64,000 bases of DNA from Silicimonas algicola (GCF_003148765.1 NZ_QGGV01000006.1:62001-126000), one strand, 5' to 3'. Shown: positions 46,884-56,535, numbered from the stretch's first letter. Notes: generated by a model from the sequence alone, not told the origin. Translations and numbers: made by a program.

Positions 46884-47543
46884 CTAGGGCTTGTCCAGAA
46901 CGGCCCTCGCCAGCGTTCGTGTCACAGCCCGCCCTTCGGCCATCGCGGCGCGGTCGAGCCGGTCGACAAGCTGTTGAGCGCCGGCGAAGGATCGTTCCAT
47001 CCGCGTGGCGAGATAATCGATGACGGCGGGGGCGACCGCGATCTGACGGTCGGTGAAGAGCTTGACGAGGACGGCGGATAGAAGCGCGTCGTCCGGCGGC
47101 TCGATCCGCGCGACCTCGGTGGCCTCCAGTCGGCTCTTCAGGTCGGGCAGTTCGGCTCGCCAGCGGGCAGGGGCCTCGCGGCCGACGATCAGAAATGGAA
47201 GGCCCAAGGATGCAAGCCGGTTGTGCAGGTGAAAGAGCGCGACCTCGGCCTCGCCTTGAACGCGATCTGCATCGTCAACGGCGACAGGCTGGGCAATCGT
47301 GCCGATCTCGGTGTCGGAGAGCGCATGCGGCGTCAAAACCATGGCGCCCTGGGCCTCGGCCCAGACCTGGAGGAGGTGGGATTTTCCTGATCCCTCGGGA
47401 CCGACCAGCGCCAGCTTCCCCTGGGTCCACGCAGAGGTGTCCTCGATCCGACGAACCGCCAGCGCGTTGGCGTCCGAGACGAAGAAGTCGCCACGGTCGC
47501 GCGATACCTTCGCGGGAAGCTCGAAGATCAGTTGCCGGGGCAT
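46884..47543 (-). CDS. hdaA: DnaA-like regulator HdaA (Hda)
   Basis: The 219-aa AAA+ protein is homologous to the central part of DnaA but lacks the DNA-binding domain. The Walker A is VGPEGSGKSHLLQVW near residue 44, a VDDADRVQGEAE Walker B-like segment follows, and the sensor region LKSRLEATEVARIEPPDD is clear. With the clamp it stimulates DnaA-ATP hydrolysis to prevent re-initiation. It follows an AI-2E permease gene on the same strand, a conserved neighbourhood (perM-hda). ATG 47543 lies 1 base past the TfoX gene stop. Confidence 0.9.
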   Translation of the reverse strand: MPRQLIFELPAKVSRDRGDFFVSDANALAVRRIEDTSAWTQGKLALVGPEGSGKSHLLQVWAEAQGAMVLTPHALSDTEIGTIAQPVAVDDADRVQGEAEVALFHLHNRLASLGLPFLIVGREAPARWRAELPDLKSRLEATEVARIEPPDDALLSAVLVKLFTDRQIAVAPAVIDYLATRMERSFAGAQQLVDRLDRAAMAEGRAVTRTLARAVLDKP

Positions 47544-47544
47544 C

Positions 47545-47871
47545 TCAAAGCGCTTCAAGCGCCCGCCGGGCCCAGGCGCTTGCTTCTTCCGGGTCGTCGA
47601 GCAGGGCCTCTGGAAGCGACCAGTAGGGCATGGAACGCAGCGTGTCCGAACCGTCGCGGGTATAGGTCCACCGCTCCCATCCCGCAGCGTCCAGGACGGC
47701 TACCATGTCTCCCGCGCCCTTGAGGCGAAGCGTTCCGTCGGACATGACGACCGCGAAGATGCGGCCTTCCTGATAGATGCCGAGACCTCCGAACATCTTC
47801 CGTGTCGTGATCGGACCTACGCCATCGAACAGCTCTCGGACGTTCTCGATCTGCGCGTCACTGACGGCCAT
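47545..47871 (-). CDS. TfoX N-terminal domain protein
   Basis: This 108-aa protein has only the TfoX_N domain: IENVRELFDGVGPITTRKMFGGLGIYQEGRIFAVV in short motifs (the R-K-M-F-G-G-x-x-(I/L)-Y core) and LRLKGAGDM. The Sxy/TfoX C-terminal domain is missing, as is common in alphaproteobacteria. TfoX_N proteins are linked to competence regulation in gamma-proteobacteria; the role here is unknown. It overlaps the AI-2E gene by 14 bases and is one base from hdaA, so all three are probably co-translated. Confidence 0.87.
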   Translation of the reverse strand: MAVSDAQIENVRELFDGVGPITTRKMFGGLGIYQEGRIFAVVMSDGTLRLKGAGDMVAVLDAAGWERWTYTRDGSDTLRSMPYWSLPEALLDDPEEASAWARRALEAL

Positions 47872-48937
47872 CGGGCGTTCCCTGACCGGACGTGCCCCGG
47901 TACAGAAGGCTTTCCTTGTACCGCTCGATCCCGAACCGCGCCATGACGCCGAGCGCCGCCGCCACTGGTACGGCGACCAATAGACCGACGAAGCCGAACA
48001 GCGCGCCGAAGGCCGAGAGGGCGAAGATCAGCCAGACCGGGTGAAGCCCGACCGACGAGCCCACCAGACGCGGCGTGAGGATATTGCCCTCGACGAACTG
48101 GCCTGACTGAAAGATCGCCCAGACCAGAACGATCCAGATCCAGTCGCCCCAGAATTGGAACAGGGCCAGACCTATGGCCAGAAGGCCTCCCACCAGGGCG
48201 CCGACATAGGGAATGAAGGTCAGACCGCCCGCAATGAAGCCCACGATCAGGCCGAACTTCAGGCCCACGGCCATGAGCGTGACGGCATAATAGACGCCGA
48301 GGATCAGGCACACGGTGCCCTGGCCCCGGACAAAGCCCGCCATGGTGTCGTCGATCTCGCGGGCGAGGCGGCGGATGGTCGGCGCATGCTCGCGCGGGAG
48401 GAGCGCGTCGACCTTGGCGACCATGTTGTCCCAGTCGTAGAGCAGGTAGAACGCCACGACGGGAACGATGACGAAAAGCACGATCACGTTCACCAGCCCC
48501 GAGAAGGACGCGATCACCGTGTTGAGAAGCTCGCCTCCGCGCTCGCTGATGGTGTCGCCCAGGCCGGACAGCGACTTCCGCACCGACGAGTCGGCGTCGA
48601 CGAGGCTGGGGAACCGCTCGGTCAGAAAGGACTGGAGGTTCGACGCGATCTCGGGTGCGGACGCGATCAGGTCGCTCGCCTGCCGCACCAGAAGCGGCAC
48701 GATCACCAGGATCGCCACGACGAAGAGGAGGACCGCGAAAAAGGTGATGATGCCCGTCGCCACCGCACGGCTTGTCCCCAACCGCTGAAGCCGGTCTGCG
48801 ACAGGGTCCAGCATGTAGGCCACGGCCGCACCGAGAAGGAAGGGCAGGATCACGTCGCCGAGGGCCCACATCAGGACGAAGAAGATCGCGGCGGCGATCC
48901 CCCAGTACTTGGCTTGCTGGTTGACGGGCAGGGCCAT
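47858..48937 (-). CDS. AI-2E family transporter (PerM-like)
   Basis: This 359-aa inner-membrane permease has a paired N-terminal hydrophobic hairpin (residues 10-50 and 60-90), a soluble insert and a C-terminal bundle. The family segment is [23 protein letters not shown] and [23 protein letters not shown]. It shares topology with the gene at 7174-8355 but lacks that protein's acidic tail. GAGGAAAAG precedes the ATG. It is probably the first gene of a permease-TfoX-hdaA operon. Confidence 0.88.
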   Translation of the reverse strand: MALPVNQQAKYWGIAAAIFFVLMWALGDVILPFLLGAAVAYMLDPVADRLQRLGTSRAVATGIITFFAVLLFVVAILVIVPLLVRQASDLIASAPEIASNLQSFLTERFPSLVDADSSVRKSLSGLGDTISERGGELLNTVIASFSGLVNVIVLFVIVPVVAFYLLYDWDNMVAKVDALLPREHAPTIRRLAREIDDTMAGFVRGQGTVCLILGVYYAVTLMAVGLKFGLIVGFIAGGLTFIPYVGALVGGLLAIGLALFQFWGDWIWIVLVWAIFQSGQFVEGNILTPRLVGSSVGLHPVWLIFALSAFGALFGFVGLLVAVPVAAALGVMARFGIERYKESLLYRGTSGQGTPDGRQ

Positions 48938-49093
48938 CTTTTCCTCGCAATGGCGTCACGCCATATCGCCCGGAGGGAGGTCTTCATGCAAGGCCCGTCT
49001 CCCGTCAGGTCGGGTAGGTCCGATGTTCCGACCCTTGTCTGGCCGAAGACGGGCCGCTACACCGGCCCGAACCCAAAGCGCGAGCGAGTTCCG

Positions 49094-50431
49094 ATGCGCC
49101 TGTCCCGCTACTTCCTGCCCGTCCTCAAGGAAACGCCCGCCGAGGCGCAGATCGTCTCGCACCGCTACATGCTGCGCGCGGGAATGATCAAGCAGGCCTC
49201 TGCCGGCATCTATTCGTGGCTGCCTCTTGGCTTCAAGGTCCTGAAGAACATCGAGCGGATCGTCCACGAGGAGCAGCAGCGCGCGGGGCATATCCCAATG
49301 CTGATGCCGACCCTTCAGTCCGCCGACCTGTGGCGCGAAAGCGGGCGCTACGACGACTACGGGCAGGAGATGCTGCGGATCAAGGATCGCCACGACCGGG
49401 ACATGCTCTACGGCCCGACGAACGAAGAGCTGATCACTGACATCTTCCGGTCCTACGTGAAAAGCTACCGCGACCTGCCGCTGACGCTCTACCACATCCA
49501 GTGGAAGTTCCGGGACGAGATCCGCCCCCGCTTCGGCATCATGCGCGGCCGCGAGTTCCTGATGAAGGACGGCTACAACTTCGACCTGACGAAGGAAGAC
49601 GCGCTTCACGCCTACAACCGGCACCTGGTCAGCTATCTGCGCAGCTACGAACGCATGGGTCTTCAGGCCATCCCCATGCGCGCCGACGGCGGCCCGATCG
49701 GGGGCGACTACACGCACGAGTTCCTGGTCCTGGCCGAGACCGGCGAAAGCGAGGTGTTCTACGACAGCGAGATCACCGACCTGACCTTCGGCGACCGCGA
49801 AATCGACTACGACAACCACGCAGAATGCCAGGCGGTGCTAGAGGAGTTCACCTCGCGCTACGCCCGCACGGATGAGACGCACGACGCCGCCATCTTCAAC
49901 GAGATCCCCGAGGATCGCCGCCGCTCTGCGCGGGGTATCGAGGTCGGGCAGATCTTCTACTTCGGCACCAAGTACTCCGAACCCATGGGCGCCACGGTGC
50001 AGGGGCCGGACGGAAGCCAGGCGCCGGTCCACATGGGTTCGCACGGCATCGGGGTCAGCCGCCTTCTGGGCGCGATCATCGAGGCCAGCCATGACGACAA
50101 GGGCATCATCTGGCCCGAGGGTGTGACGCCGTTCCACGCCGGGATCGTGAACCTTCGTCAGGGTGACGCCGCCTGCGATGCCGCCTGCGAAGGGCTGGAG
50201 AAGGCGCTGATCGCAAAGGGTCTCGACCCCCTCTACGACGACCGCGACGAGCGCGCCGGTGCCAAGTTCGCCACCATGGACCTGATCGGTCTGCCCTGGC
50301 GGATCACGGTGGGCCCCCGGGGGCTCGACAAGGGCGTGGTCGAACTCACCTCGCGCCGGACGGGGAAGAGCGAAGAGATGACCGCAGAGGCGGCCGTCGA
50401 GCGGCTGGTGCAAATCTACGAGGGCGTCTGA
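49094..50431 (+). CDS. proS: Prolyl-tRNA synthetase (short alphaproteobacterial type)
   Basis: This 445-aa class II enzyme charges tRNA-Pro. It begins [21 protein letters not shown] as the alphaproteobacterial form does. Class II motifs are present: motif 2 [23 protein letters not shown] and motif 3 [16 protein letters not shown]. The C-terminal anticodon domain follows; the large editing insertion of E. coli ProRS is absent. An in-frame ATG at 48986 with a stronger SD (GGAGGGAGG, 5 bases) would add 36 residues, 7 of them Pro; I keep 49094 because the family starts there. Confidence 0.92.
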   Translation: MRLSRYFLPVLKETPAEAQIVSHRYMLRAGMIKQASAGIYSWLPLGFKVLKNIERIVHEEQQRAGHIPMLMPTLQSADLWRESGRYDDYGQEMLRIKDRHDRDMLYGPTNEELITDIFRSYVKSYRDLPLTLYHIQWKFRDEIRPRFGIMRGREFLMKDGYNFDLTKEDALHAYNRHLVSYLRSYERMGLQAIPMRADGGPIGGDYTHEFLVLAETGESEVFYDSEITDLTFGDREIDYDNHAECQAVLEEFTSRYARTDETHDAAIFNEIPEDRRRSARGIEVGQIFYFGTKYSEPMGATVQGPDGSQAPVHMGSHGIGVSRLLGAIIEASHDDKGIIWPEGVTPFHAGIVNLRQGDAACDAACEGLEKALIAKGLDPLYDDRDERAGAKFATMDLIGLPWRITVGPRGLDKGVVELTSRRTGKSEEMTAEAAVERLVQIYEGV

Positions 50432-50739
50432 ACCTCGCTCCACCAGCCGAGGTCCGCTTCCGCACCCCAGGAAGCAAGCGCAGCGGCGGTGTCGAACGCG
50501 CGCGCCCGCTGGGCTTCTTTCACCCGGGCCTTGATGGCGGGGATATCCGCCGTGGCGTCCCATTCGACCATTGTCTGCACTTCGATGCGGCCATCCGCAT
50601 GAGTGCGTTCGGCGATCATGTCCCGCAGGAATCCCGATTGTGTGCGCAGGACTTCATGAGTTGCGGCAACGGCTTCAAGAAGCGCCGTTCTGTGTTCGGC
50701 TGGAAATTTGAACCGGTCGATACGAAATGAACTGGTCAT
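50416..50739 (-). CDS. Small stress/monooxygenase-like protein under MarR control
   Basis: The 107-aa protein has GGAG 6 bases before the ATG. It begins [37 protein letters not shown] in short blocks. The pattern of an N-terminal strand, a helix, then QSGFLRD and a VEWDATADI strand resembles ABM-type (antibiotic biosynthesis monooxygenase/dimeric alpha-beta barrel) proteins. That call is by pattern only. It is divergent from the marR gene across a dyad-rich 57-bp gap. Its tail overlaps proS by 16 bases. Confidence 0.65.
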   Translation of the reverse strand: MTSSFRIDRFKFPAEHRTALLEAVAATHEVLRTQSGFLRDMIAERTHADGRIEVQTMVEWDATADIPAIKARVKEAQRARAFDTAAALASWGAEADLGWWSEVQTPS

Positions 50740-50751
50740 GACGACTCCACT

Positions 50752-50793
50752 TTGACAACATGCTGTCAGACTAATGAACGACAGCACACTGTC
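50752..50793. promoter_or_regulatory. Two operator-like dyads between the ABM-like gene and marR
   Basis: TGACAACATGCTGTCA (50753-50768) has perfect TGACA/TGTCA arms around a near-palindromic centre. GACAGCACACTGTC (50780-50793) has GACAG/CTGTC arms. Both carry the same (T)GACAG-like half-site. The second ends 3 bases before the marR ATG, so binding would block translation start as well as transcription, fitting autorepression. Confidence 0.55.
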
Positions 50794-50796
50794 AAT

Positions 50797-51300
50797 ATGG
50801 ATGAGATGAATCCGGCACCCGATGCGCTTGGCCGCCTGATTTTCGAGGTGCTGCGCACTGCTGCCGCGCTCGATGAGCGTGGCGCCGAACTGGTTGCGCC
50901 GCTCGGTCTGACACCGGCGCGCTGGCAAGTGCTTTCGACGCTGGAATTTCTGGAGTCTCCGGAGACGGTGTCCGGCCTCGCCCGACGGCTGTCCCTGACG
51001 CGACAGTCGGTCCAACGGGTCGTGAACGATCTCGAGGCGGCGGGGCTTGTGGAGATGCGCGACAATCCGTCTGACCGGCGGGCGCGGCTCGCCACGCCGA
51101 CGACAAGCGGTCGAAAACTCGCCCAGGACGCAGACGCCCTGCGGCGGCCCTGGACTGTAGAACTCGCGCAGGGTCTGAATGACGAACAGCTACGCATTGC
51201 CGTTGAATGCCTGGCCAAACTGCGTAATCGGCTCGACGGCGCTCGACAAATGCCGCCTGAGGGTTTTCAACCCTTTCGGGACAAGTTGGGGGAGACATGA
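50797..51300 (+). CDS. MarR family transcriptional regulator
   Basis: The 167-aa winged-helix repressor has GLTPARWQVLSTLEFL and VSGLARRLSLTRQSVQRVVNDLEAAGLVEMRDNPSDRRARL as the recognition helix and wing (in short blocks). MarR proteins bind phenolic or oxidising ligands and let go of DNA. The start may be ATG 50797 or 50806 (the latter has GGATGAG). It is divergent from the ABM-like gene, and its stop overlaps the ThuA gene start (ATGA). Confidence 0.88.
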   Translation: MDEMNPAPDALGRLIFEVLRTAAALDERGAELVAPLGLTPARWQVLSTLEFLESPETVSGLARRLSLTRQSVQRVVNDLEAAGLVEMRDNPSDRRARLATPTTSGRKLAQDADALRRPWTVELAQGLNDEQLRIAVECLAKLRNRLDGARQMPPEGFQPFRDKLGET

Positions 51301-52016
51301 CACAGGCACTCATCACCTGGGGCGGCTGGCCGGGGCACGAGCCGGACAAGGTCGCCACCATCTTCCGCGCGATGCTGGAAGACGCCGGCATGGACGTCGA
51401 GGTGACCGACAGCCTCGCGTGCTTCGACGACGGCGAGGCGCTGCGTGGCCTCGACCTGATCGTGCCAGTCTGGACCATGTCGGAGTTGTCGAAGGAGGCC
51501 GCCGCCAACGTGTCCGAGGCGGTTTCGCGCGGCACCGGGCTCGCTGGCTGTCACGGAGGGATGTGCGACGCCTTCCGGTCGAACGTGCTGTGGCAATTCA
51601 TGACCGGCGCAAACTGGGTCGCGCATCCGGGCGGGGACGGGGTGAATTATCGCGTCACGATCACCGATTCGGGTCACGAGCTGGTCCAGGGCATCGAGGG
51701 CTTCGATGTCTCGTCCGAGCAGTACTACCTCCATGTCGATCCCGCGAACCACATCCTCGCCACGACGCGGTTCCCTACGGTGACGTGGTATCACAGTGCG
51801 AACGGGCCGGTGGACATGCCGGTGGCGTGGACGCGGGCCTGGGGTCTGGGGCGGGTTTACTACAACGCCCTCGGCCACAAGGCCGACGTGATCGCGTCGG
51901 GTGCGCCCCGCGAGATGTTGAGGCGCGGGCTTCTCTGGGCCGCCAAGGGGCGAAGAGCGGCGGAAGCCTCGGGTCTCCGGCACGCGGACTTCGCGGCAGA
52001 AGGCAAGCATTTCTGA
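51297..52016 (+). CDS. ThuA domain protein (trehalose-utilisation-like)
   Basis: The 239-aa protein has a class I glutamine amidotransferase-like fold of the ThuA family. ALITWGGWPGHEP opens it, DLIVPVWTMSELS and GTGLAGCHGGMCDAF (nucleophile-elbow region with Cys) follow, and RAWGLGRVYYNALGH closes it. ThuA proteins act in sugar metabolism, including trehalose oxidation in Rhizobium. The nearby PQQ-type sugar dehydrogenase gene fits a sugar theme. It is translationally coupled to marR. Confidence 0.88.
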   Translation: MTQALITWGGWPGHEPDKVATIFRAMLEDAGMDVEVTDSLACFDDGEALRGLDLIVPVWTMSELSKEAAANVSEAVSRGTGLAGCHGGMCDAFRSNVLWQFMTGANWVAHPGGDGVNYRVTITDSGHELVQGIEGFDVSSEQYYLHVDPANHILATTRFPTVTWYHSANGPVDMPVAWTRAWGLGRVYYNALGHKADVIASGAPREMLRRGLLWAAKGRRAAEASGLRHADFAAEGKHF

Positions 52017-52141
52017 CAGGTTGCGTTGTGGTCAGGTCGATTGCCGAGACAGACCTGATGCATTTGTGAATGGCTGTCGGCCCGTTCCGGTTCGACTGTG
52101 GGGGCGTCCTGCCTACCTTTGGTGCAAAGGAGGACTTCCAG

Positions 52142-53329
52142 ATGACATTTCGCGCCACCACCGCCTTTGCTCTTATTGTCGCCACACCTGCTCTCGCCCA
52201 GGTCAACCAGGGACCGCCGAACGTGCCCGGCAACACGCCCGCCTTCGAAAACCAGACCCGCGCGCCCGAGATCGACGATGCGGGCACGCTTCGCACCGAA
52301 ACGGTCGCGGACGGTCTTGTCCACCCGTGGGGCGTCGAGCCTCTGCCGCGCGGCGGCTACCTTGTGACCGAGCGTGTCGGACGGCTTCAGCACGTCGCCG
52401 CCGACGGCACCATGACCGAGGTGGAGGGTGTCCCCGAGGTCGTGGCACGGCGTCAGGGCGGTCTTCTGGACGTGGCGCTTGCGCCAGATTTCGAGACGTC
52501 TCGTGAGATCTACCTGACCTACTCGAAGCCTCAGGGCTCGGGCGACGCCGCGACGGCCGTCGCCTCCGCACGTCTCTCGGACGATGCCGCCTCGCTGGAG
52601 GAGGTCTCGGACCTCTACGTGCAGACACCGCCCTCGCCGACGGCCATGCACTTCGGCTCTCGCGTCGTGCCGGACGGCGACGTTCTCTACGTGACGCTCG
52701 GCGAGCATTCCTCGGAGGCCGAGCGCGTCCTCGCTCAGGACCTGGGCGCCTCCTACGGCAAGGTGATCCGCATCGAGCCCGACGGAAGCGTGCCCGAGGA
52801 CAACCCCTTCGCCGCGGAAGAAGAGGCTCTGCCCGAAGTATGGACCTATGGTCACCGCAACCCGCAAGGCGCGGCTCTGGGCCCCGAAGGGCGGCTCTGG
52901 GTGCTCGAGCATGGTCCGGCAGGCGGTGACGAATTGAATCTGGTCGAGCCGGGCGCAAACTACGGATGGCCCGACGTCAGCTACGGCCAGAAGTACAGCG
53001 GTGCGCCCGTAGGGTCAGGCGAGACCAGCGCCGAAGGTGTGACCGAGCCGGTCTACTACTGGGACCCCGTGATCGCGCCGGGAGGCTTCACCTTCTACGA
53101 GGGCGACATGTTCGAGGGCTGGGCCGGCGATGTGGTCGCGTCCTCGTTGACCCCCGGCGGCATCGTGCGCCTGAACCTCGAGGATGACCGCGTGACGGGC
53201 GAGTCGCGCTATCTTCCCGAGTTGGGGCGCGTCCGCGACATCGACATCGACGCCGATGGCGCGCTACTTGTCCTGACGGATGATCCCGATGGCGCCTTGA
53301 TCCGCGTCCTGCCCGAGGAGGGCGCATGA
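52142..53329 (+). CDS. PQQ-dependent sugar dehydrogenase (YliI/soluble aldose type)
   Basis: The 395-aa protein has AAAGGAGG as SD, 8 bases before the ATG. The signal peptide of about 19 residues ends ALAQ, so it is periplasmic. The six-bladed propeller shows LVHPWGVEPLPRGGYLVTERVGRL, LLDVALAPDF, the catalytic GHRNPQGAALGPEG segment, and LWVLEHGPAGGDELNLVEPGANYGWP. The family oxidises aldoses at C1 using PQQ. It overlaps the next hydrolase gene (ATGA). Confidence 0.9.
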   Translation: MTFRATTAFALIVATPALAQVNQGPPNVPGNTPAFENQTRAPEIDDAGTLRTETVADGLVHPWGVEPLPRGGYLVTERVGRLQHVAADGTMTEVEGVPEVVARRQGGLLDVALAPDFETSREIYLTYSKPQGSGDAATAVASARLSDDAASLEEVSDLYVQTPPSPTAMHFGSRVVPDGDVLYVTLGEHSSEAERVLAQDLGASYGKVIRIEPDGSVPEDNPFAAEEEALPEVWTYGHRNPQGAALGPEGRLWVLEHGPAGGDELNLVEPGANYGWPDVSYGQKYSGAPVGSGETSAEGVTEPVYYWDPVIAPGGFTFYEGDMFEGWAGDVVASSLTPGGIVRLNLEDDRVTGESRYLPELGRVRDIDIDADGALLVLTDDPDGALIRVLPEEGA

Positions 53330-54117
53330 GTCTGGACCTGGCCTACAACAACGCGGACTTCATCCCGGATGGCGCGTCGTATCCCGACCGCTGGATCGAG
53401 GAGGCGCGCGCCTGGCGAGAGCGCGAGGCGGCCGTGGGCAGGGCGCGCCTTAACGTCGCCTACGGGACGGGCGAGCGGCAGAAACTGGACCTCTACCTCC
53501 CGCCCGGAAAGCCGGAGGGCCTGGTCGTGTTCATCCACGGCGGCTACTGGATGCGCTTTCACAGGGACGTCTGGTCACACTTTTCCGAGGGGCTGACAGC
53601 GCATGGATGGGCCGTGGCGATGCCCTCGTACACGCTGGCGCCCGAGGCGCGCATCTCGGAGATCACGCGCGAGACCGCGCGCGCCGTCGAGACTGCGGCG
53701 GCCCTCGTTCGGGGTCCGATTCGCCTGACGGGCCATTCGGCGGGCGGCCATCTTGTCGCTCGCCTTGCGTGCGGCGGCGGCGAGCTTGCACAGGAGGTCC
53801 GCGACCGCATCGTGCGGGTCGTGCCGATCTCGCCCGTCAGCGACCTGCGGCCGCTGTGCGACCTCACGATGAACGGCACGCTGCAACTCGATGCCGACGA
53901 AGCCGAGGCAGAGAGCCCTGTCCTGCACCTGGCCCCAGATGTGCCGGTGACGGTCTGGGTCGGCGCCGAGGAACGACCGGCCTTTCTCGACCAGGCGCGA
54001 TGGCTGGCCGGGGCTTGGGGGGTCGAACATCGCATCGACGCCGGGCGACACCACTTCGATGTCATCGACGGGCTGCGCGAGCCCGATAGTCCGCTCGTGA
54101 CCGCGATACTGGCCTAG
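53326..54117 (+). CDS. Alpha/beta hydrolase, kynurenine formamidase-like
   Basis: The 263-aa protein has an oxyanion motif HGGYWM and a nucleophile elbow GHSAGGHLV, which together resemble arylformamidases (kynurenine formamidase of the alpha/beta-hydrolase type). The catalytic His is probably in AGRHHFDVI, with Asp between. The substrate is not certain; carboxylesterase is the alternative. It is co-translated with the sugar dehydrogenase. Its TAG stop overlaps the peptidase stop (CTAG). Confidence 0.82.
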   Translation: MSLDLAYNNADFIPDGASYPDRWIEEARAWREREAAVGRARLNVAYGTGERQKLDLYLPPGKPEGLVVFIHGGYWMRFHRDVWSHFSEGLTAHGWAVAMPSYTLAPEARISEITRETARAVETAAALVRGPIRLTGHSAGGHLVARLACGGGELAQEVRDRIVRVVPISPVSDLRPLCDLTMNGTLQLDADEAEAESPVLHLAPDVPVTVWVGAEERPAFLDQARWLAGAWGVEHRIDAGRHHFDVIDGLREPDSPLVTAILA

Positions 54118-55091
54118 CCGAACATAGCCGCCCACGTCGGAAGGACATCGTCCGGCGCTTCCCTGGCGTGATACACCCCTCGTGCAATGGCGCGCGCCAG
54201 GCAGGTGGCGGCGGCATGGCCCAGCCATGCGAGGTCGGCCTCCGTCGCCTCGCGCTGTCCGGTCGCGGCCGCAAAGATCAGGTCCCCGTCCATCGGTGTA
54301 TGTGCTGGCACGATGGCCCGCGCGATGCCGTCGTGTGCCGCGGTTGCCATGCGCGTCGCCTGCGCCTTGGTTAGGATCAGGTCGGTGGCCACGACCGCGA
54401 TGGTCGTGTTGCCCGCGCCGCCAAGCTTCGTGCGGGCAGGCGGAGCGGGACAGGGGCCGGGCCCGAAGCCGCCGAACTCGTCGATTTCCTCGAAAGGGGC
54501 GGCCCAGAAATGCGGGCCGTCGCCGACGGTGACCTGCCCCAGCGCATTGACCGCGACGAGCGCACCCACCACGGCGCCCGACGGCAGGACCGCCGATGCC
54601 GTGCCCAGACCGCCTTTCAGGCCAGCGACGTTCGCACCCGTCCCCGCGCCTTCGCTTCCGACCGCGACGTCGCCGCCTTTCGCGTCGAAGGCCGCGCGGC
54701 CGAGTGCGGGGTAGGGGTTCGCGTCCCACGCCTTGGCGCCGCCGTTCGCCAGGTCGAAGAGAATGGCCGCCGGCACGATCGGCACGCGGTAGCCCGCGGC
54801 CTCGAATCCGCGCCCGGCGGCGCGAAGACCAGCCATGACGCCATCCGCCGCTGCCAGACCGAAGGCCGAGCCGCCCGAGAGCACCAGCGCATCGACCCCG
54901 CCGACGCTCTTGTCCGGCGCAAGAAGGTCGGTCTCGCGCGTGCCTGGCGCGCCGCCCATGACGTGAACGCCAGCCACCATCGGCGCGTCGCCCACGACGA
55001 CGGTGACGCCTGATTTCAGACGCTCGTCCTTCGACTGGCCGACGGACAGTCCCGCGACGTCGGTGATGGCGTTGCGCGGACCCGGCCTCAA
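54114..55091 (-). CDS. P1/S58 family peptidase (DmpA-like aminopeptidase)
   Basis: The 325-aa protein opens MRPGPRNAITDVAGLSVGQ, diagnostic of the S58/DmpA family. LSGGSAFGLAAADGV, GTGANVAGLKGGLGTASAVLPSG and GAGNTTIAVVATDLILTKAQATRMA match. Such proteins cleave themselves before a Ser/Thr to form an Ntn hydrolase; the NTT segment is the likely self-cleavage site (inferred). It would act as a D- or beta-aminopeptidase. It overlaps the SDR gene start by 4 bases. Confidence 0.88.
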   Translation of the reverse strand: MRPGPRNAITDVAGLSVGQSKDERLKSGVTVVVGDAPMVAGVHVMGGAPGTRETDLLAPDKSVGGVDALVLSGGSAFGLAAADGVMAGLRAAGRGFEAAGYRVPIVPAAILFDLANGGAKAWDANPYPALGRAAFDAKGGDVAVGSEGAGTGANVAGLKGGLGTASAVLPSGAVVGALVAVNALGQVTVGDGPHFWAAPFEEIDEFGGFGPGPCPAPPARTKLGGAGNTTIAVVATDLILTKAQATRMATAAHDGIARAIVPAHTPMDGDLIFAAATGQREATEADLAWLGHAAATCLARAIARGVYHAREAPDDVLPTWAAMFG

Positions 55092-55828
55092 ATGCAGCGG
55101 CCCCCGTCGACCTCCATCGCCACCCCCGTCACCATCGAGGCCTCGTCCGAGCAGAGGTATAGCGCGGCGTTGGCGATGTCGTCGGGACGCGAGAAGCGGC
55201 CCAGCGGGATGGTCGAGAGGAACTTCGCGCGCATCTCGGGCGTGTCCTCGCCCATAAAGGACGCAAGAAGCGGCGTCTCGCCCGCTACGGGATTGACCGC
55301 GTTCACGCGGATGCCGAAGGGGGCGAGTTCGATCGCCATCGTGCGCGTGGCGGTGATCATCCAGCCCTTGGAGGCATTGTACCAGTTGAGCCGGGGCCTG
55401 GGGCTGACGCCCGCCGTCGAGGCGACGTTCAGGATGACGCCGGAGGCCCGTTCCTTCATCGCCGGTACGAAGGCGCGCGCGGTCAGGTACACCGACTTGC
55501 AGTTCACGGCGAAGACCCGGTCGAACATCTCCTCCTCGACCTCGTCCAAGGGCGTCGGCAGATGGGTCGTGCCCGCGTTGTTGACGAGGATATCGACGGC
55601 GCCGAACGCCTCGCGCACAGTGTCGGCCATTCGCGCCACATCCGCGCCGCGCGACACGTCGCAGGCCACGGCAATGCCATCTACGGCCTGTGCGACCCGT
55701 TCTGCGGCCTCACCGTTCAGATCGACGACGGCCACGCGCGCGCCTTCTGCGGCGAAGCGCCTGATGATGCCCTCGCCGAACCCCGATCCGCCGCCGGTGA
55801 CGACGGCCGTCTTGCCCTTCAGTCTCAT
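55088..55828 (-). CDS. Short-chain dehydrogenase/reductase
   Basis: This 246-aa classical SDR has the cofactor motif TGGGSGFGEGI (about residue 12), VDILVNNAG, the catalytic Ser in NVASTAGVS, and Tyr-Lys in WYNASKGWM. Asp in VVDLN after the second strand suggests NAD(H). The C-terminal VTGVAMEVDGGRCI is standard. The substrate is unknown. The peptidase gene follows with a 4-base overlap. Confidence 0.92.
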   Translation of the reverse strand: MRLKGKTAVVTGGGSGFGEGIIRRFAAEGARVAVVDLNGEAAERVAQAVDGIAVACDVSRGADVARMADTVREAFGAVDILVNNAGTTHLPTPLDEVEEEMFDRVFAVNCKSVYLTARAFVPAMKERASGVILNVASTAGVSPRPRLNWYNASKGWMITATRTMAIELAPFGIRVNAVNPVAGETPLLASFMGEDTPEMRAKFLSTIPLGRFSRPDDIANAALYLCSDEASMVTGVAMEVDGGRCI

Positions 55829-55920
55829 TCCCCGGACCGTGGCATGGTCCCGCGACTCTGTGAAGCCCTTGTGGACCCGGCATTCGCGCCCTTAGGTAGA
55901 GGACGAAGGAGTGCCGACCG

Positions 55921-56535
55921 ATGACCTATTTCCGATGGACGATCCGCATCCTTTTCTTCGGGATGATCGCGCTTCTCCTACATTACAACCTGCCCGACCG
56001 TGACATCGTGCGGATCGTCAATACCGAGGTGAGACGCGTCGACTTCGGCACCAACGGTCTGTTCTGGCAGAACTCTGGCGTCGGCGACGCGGTGAACGCC
56101 GAGAACCGCGACGTGCTGTTCATCGAGACGATCCGACCGAACGGCAAGCCACGCGTGTACCGCAACGAGGACACGGGCTGGGGCTGGCCGCCCTTCTTCA
56201 AGTTCGACACGGCCGATCTTCAGGCCCAGGCGAAGAACCTCGAGTCGACCGAGGCCAACCCCCAGTGGGTTGCGCTGCGGCACTATGGCTGGCGTAACAA
56301 CTTCTTCTCGATTTTCCCGAACGCGCTTTCGCTGAAGCCGGTGGCGGGACCCGAAGTGACGCTGATCCCCTGGTTCACCATCGTCTTCTGCACGCTGCTG
56401 GCCCTTCTGCTCATTACGATCTGGCGGCTTATCCGCAACTTCCGCAGGCGCCGCATTCAGCCCGTGTTTAACGAGATCGACGAAGGTGCCGAGGCCGCGC
56501 GCGGACGGTTCTGGCGCCTGTTCGGGCGGCGATAG
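55921..56535 (+). CDS. DUF1523 membrane protein
   Basis: The 204-aa protein has an N-terminal membrane helix (about residues 6-22), a periplasmic domain with the family block DIVRIVNTEVRRVD and VYRNEDTGWGWPPFFKFDTADLQA, and a second helix (about 143-168) followed by a basic tail. DUF1523 is mainly rhodobacteral and of unknown function. The TAG stop lies against copy 3 of the dispersed repeat. Confidence 0.88.
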   Translation: MTYFRWTIRILFFGMIALLLHYNLPDRDIVRIVNTEVRRVDFGTNGLFWQNSGVGDAVNAENRDVLFIETIRPNGKPRVYRNEDTGWGWPPFFKFDTADLQAQAKNLESTEANPQWVALRHYGWRNNFFSIFPNALSLKPVAGPEVTLIPWFTIVFCTLLALLLITIWRLIRNFRRRRIQPVFNEIDEGAEAARGRFWRLFGRR

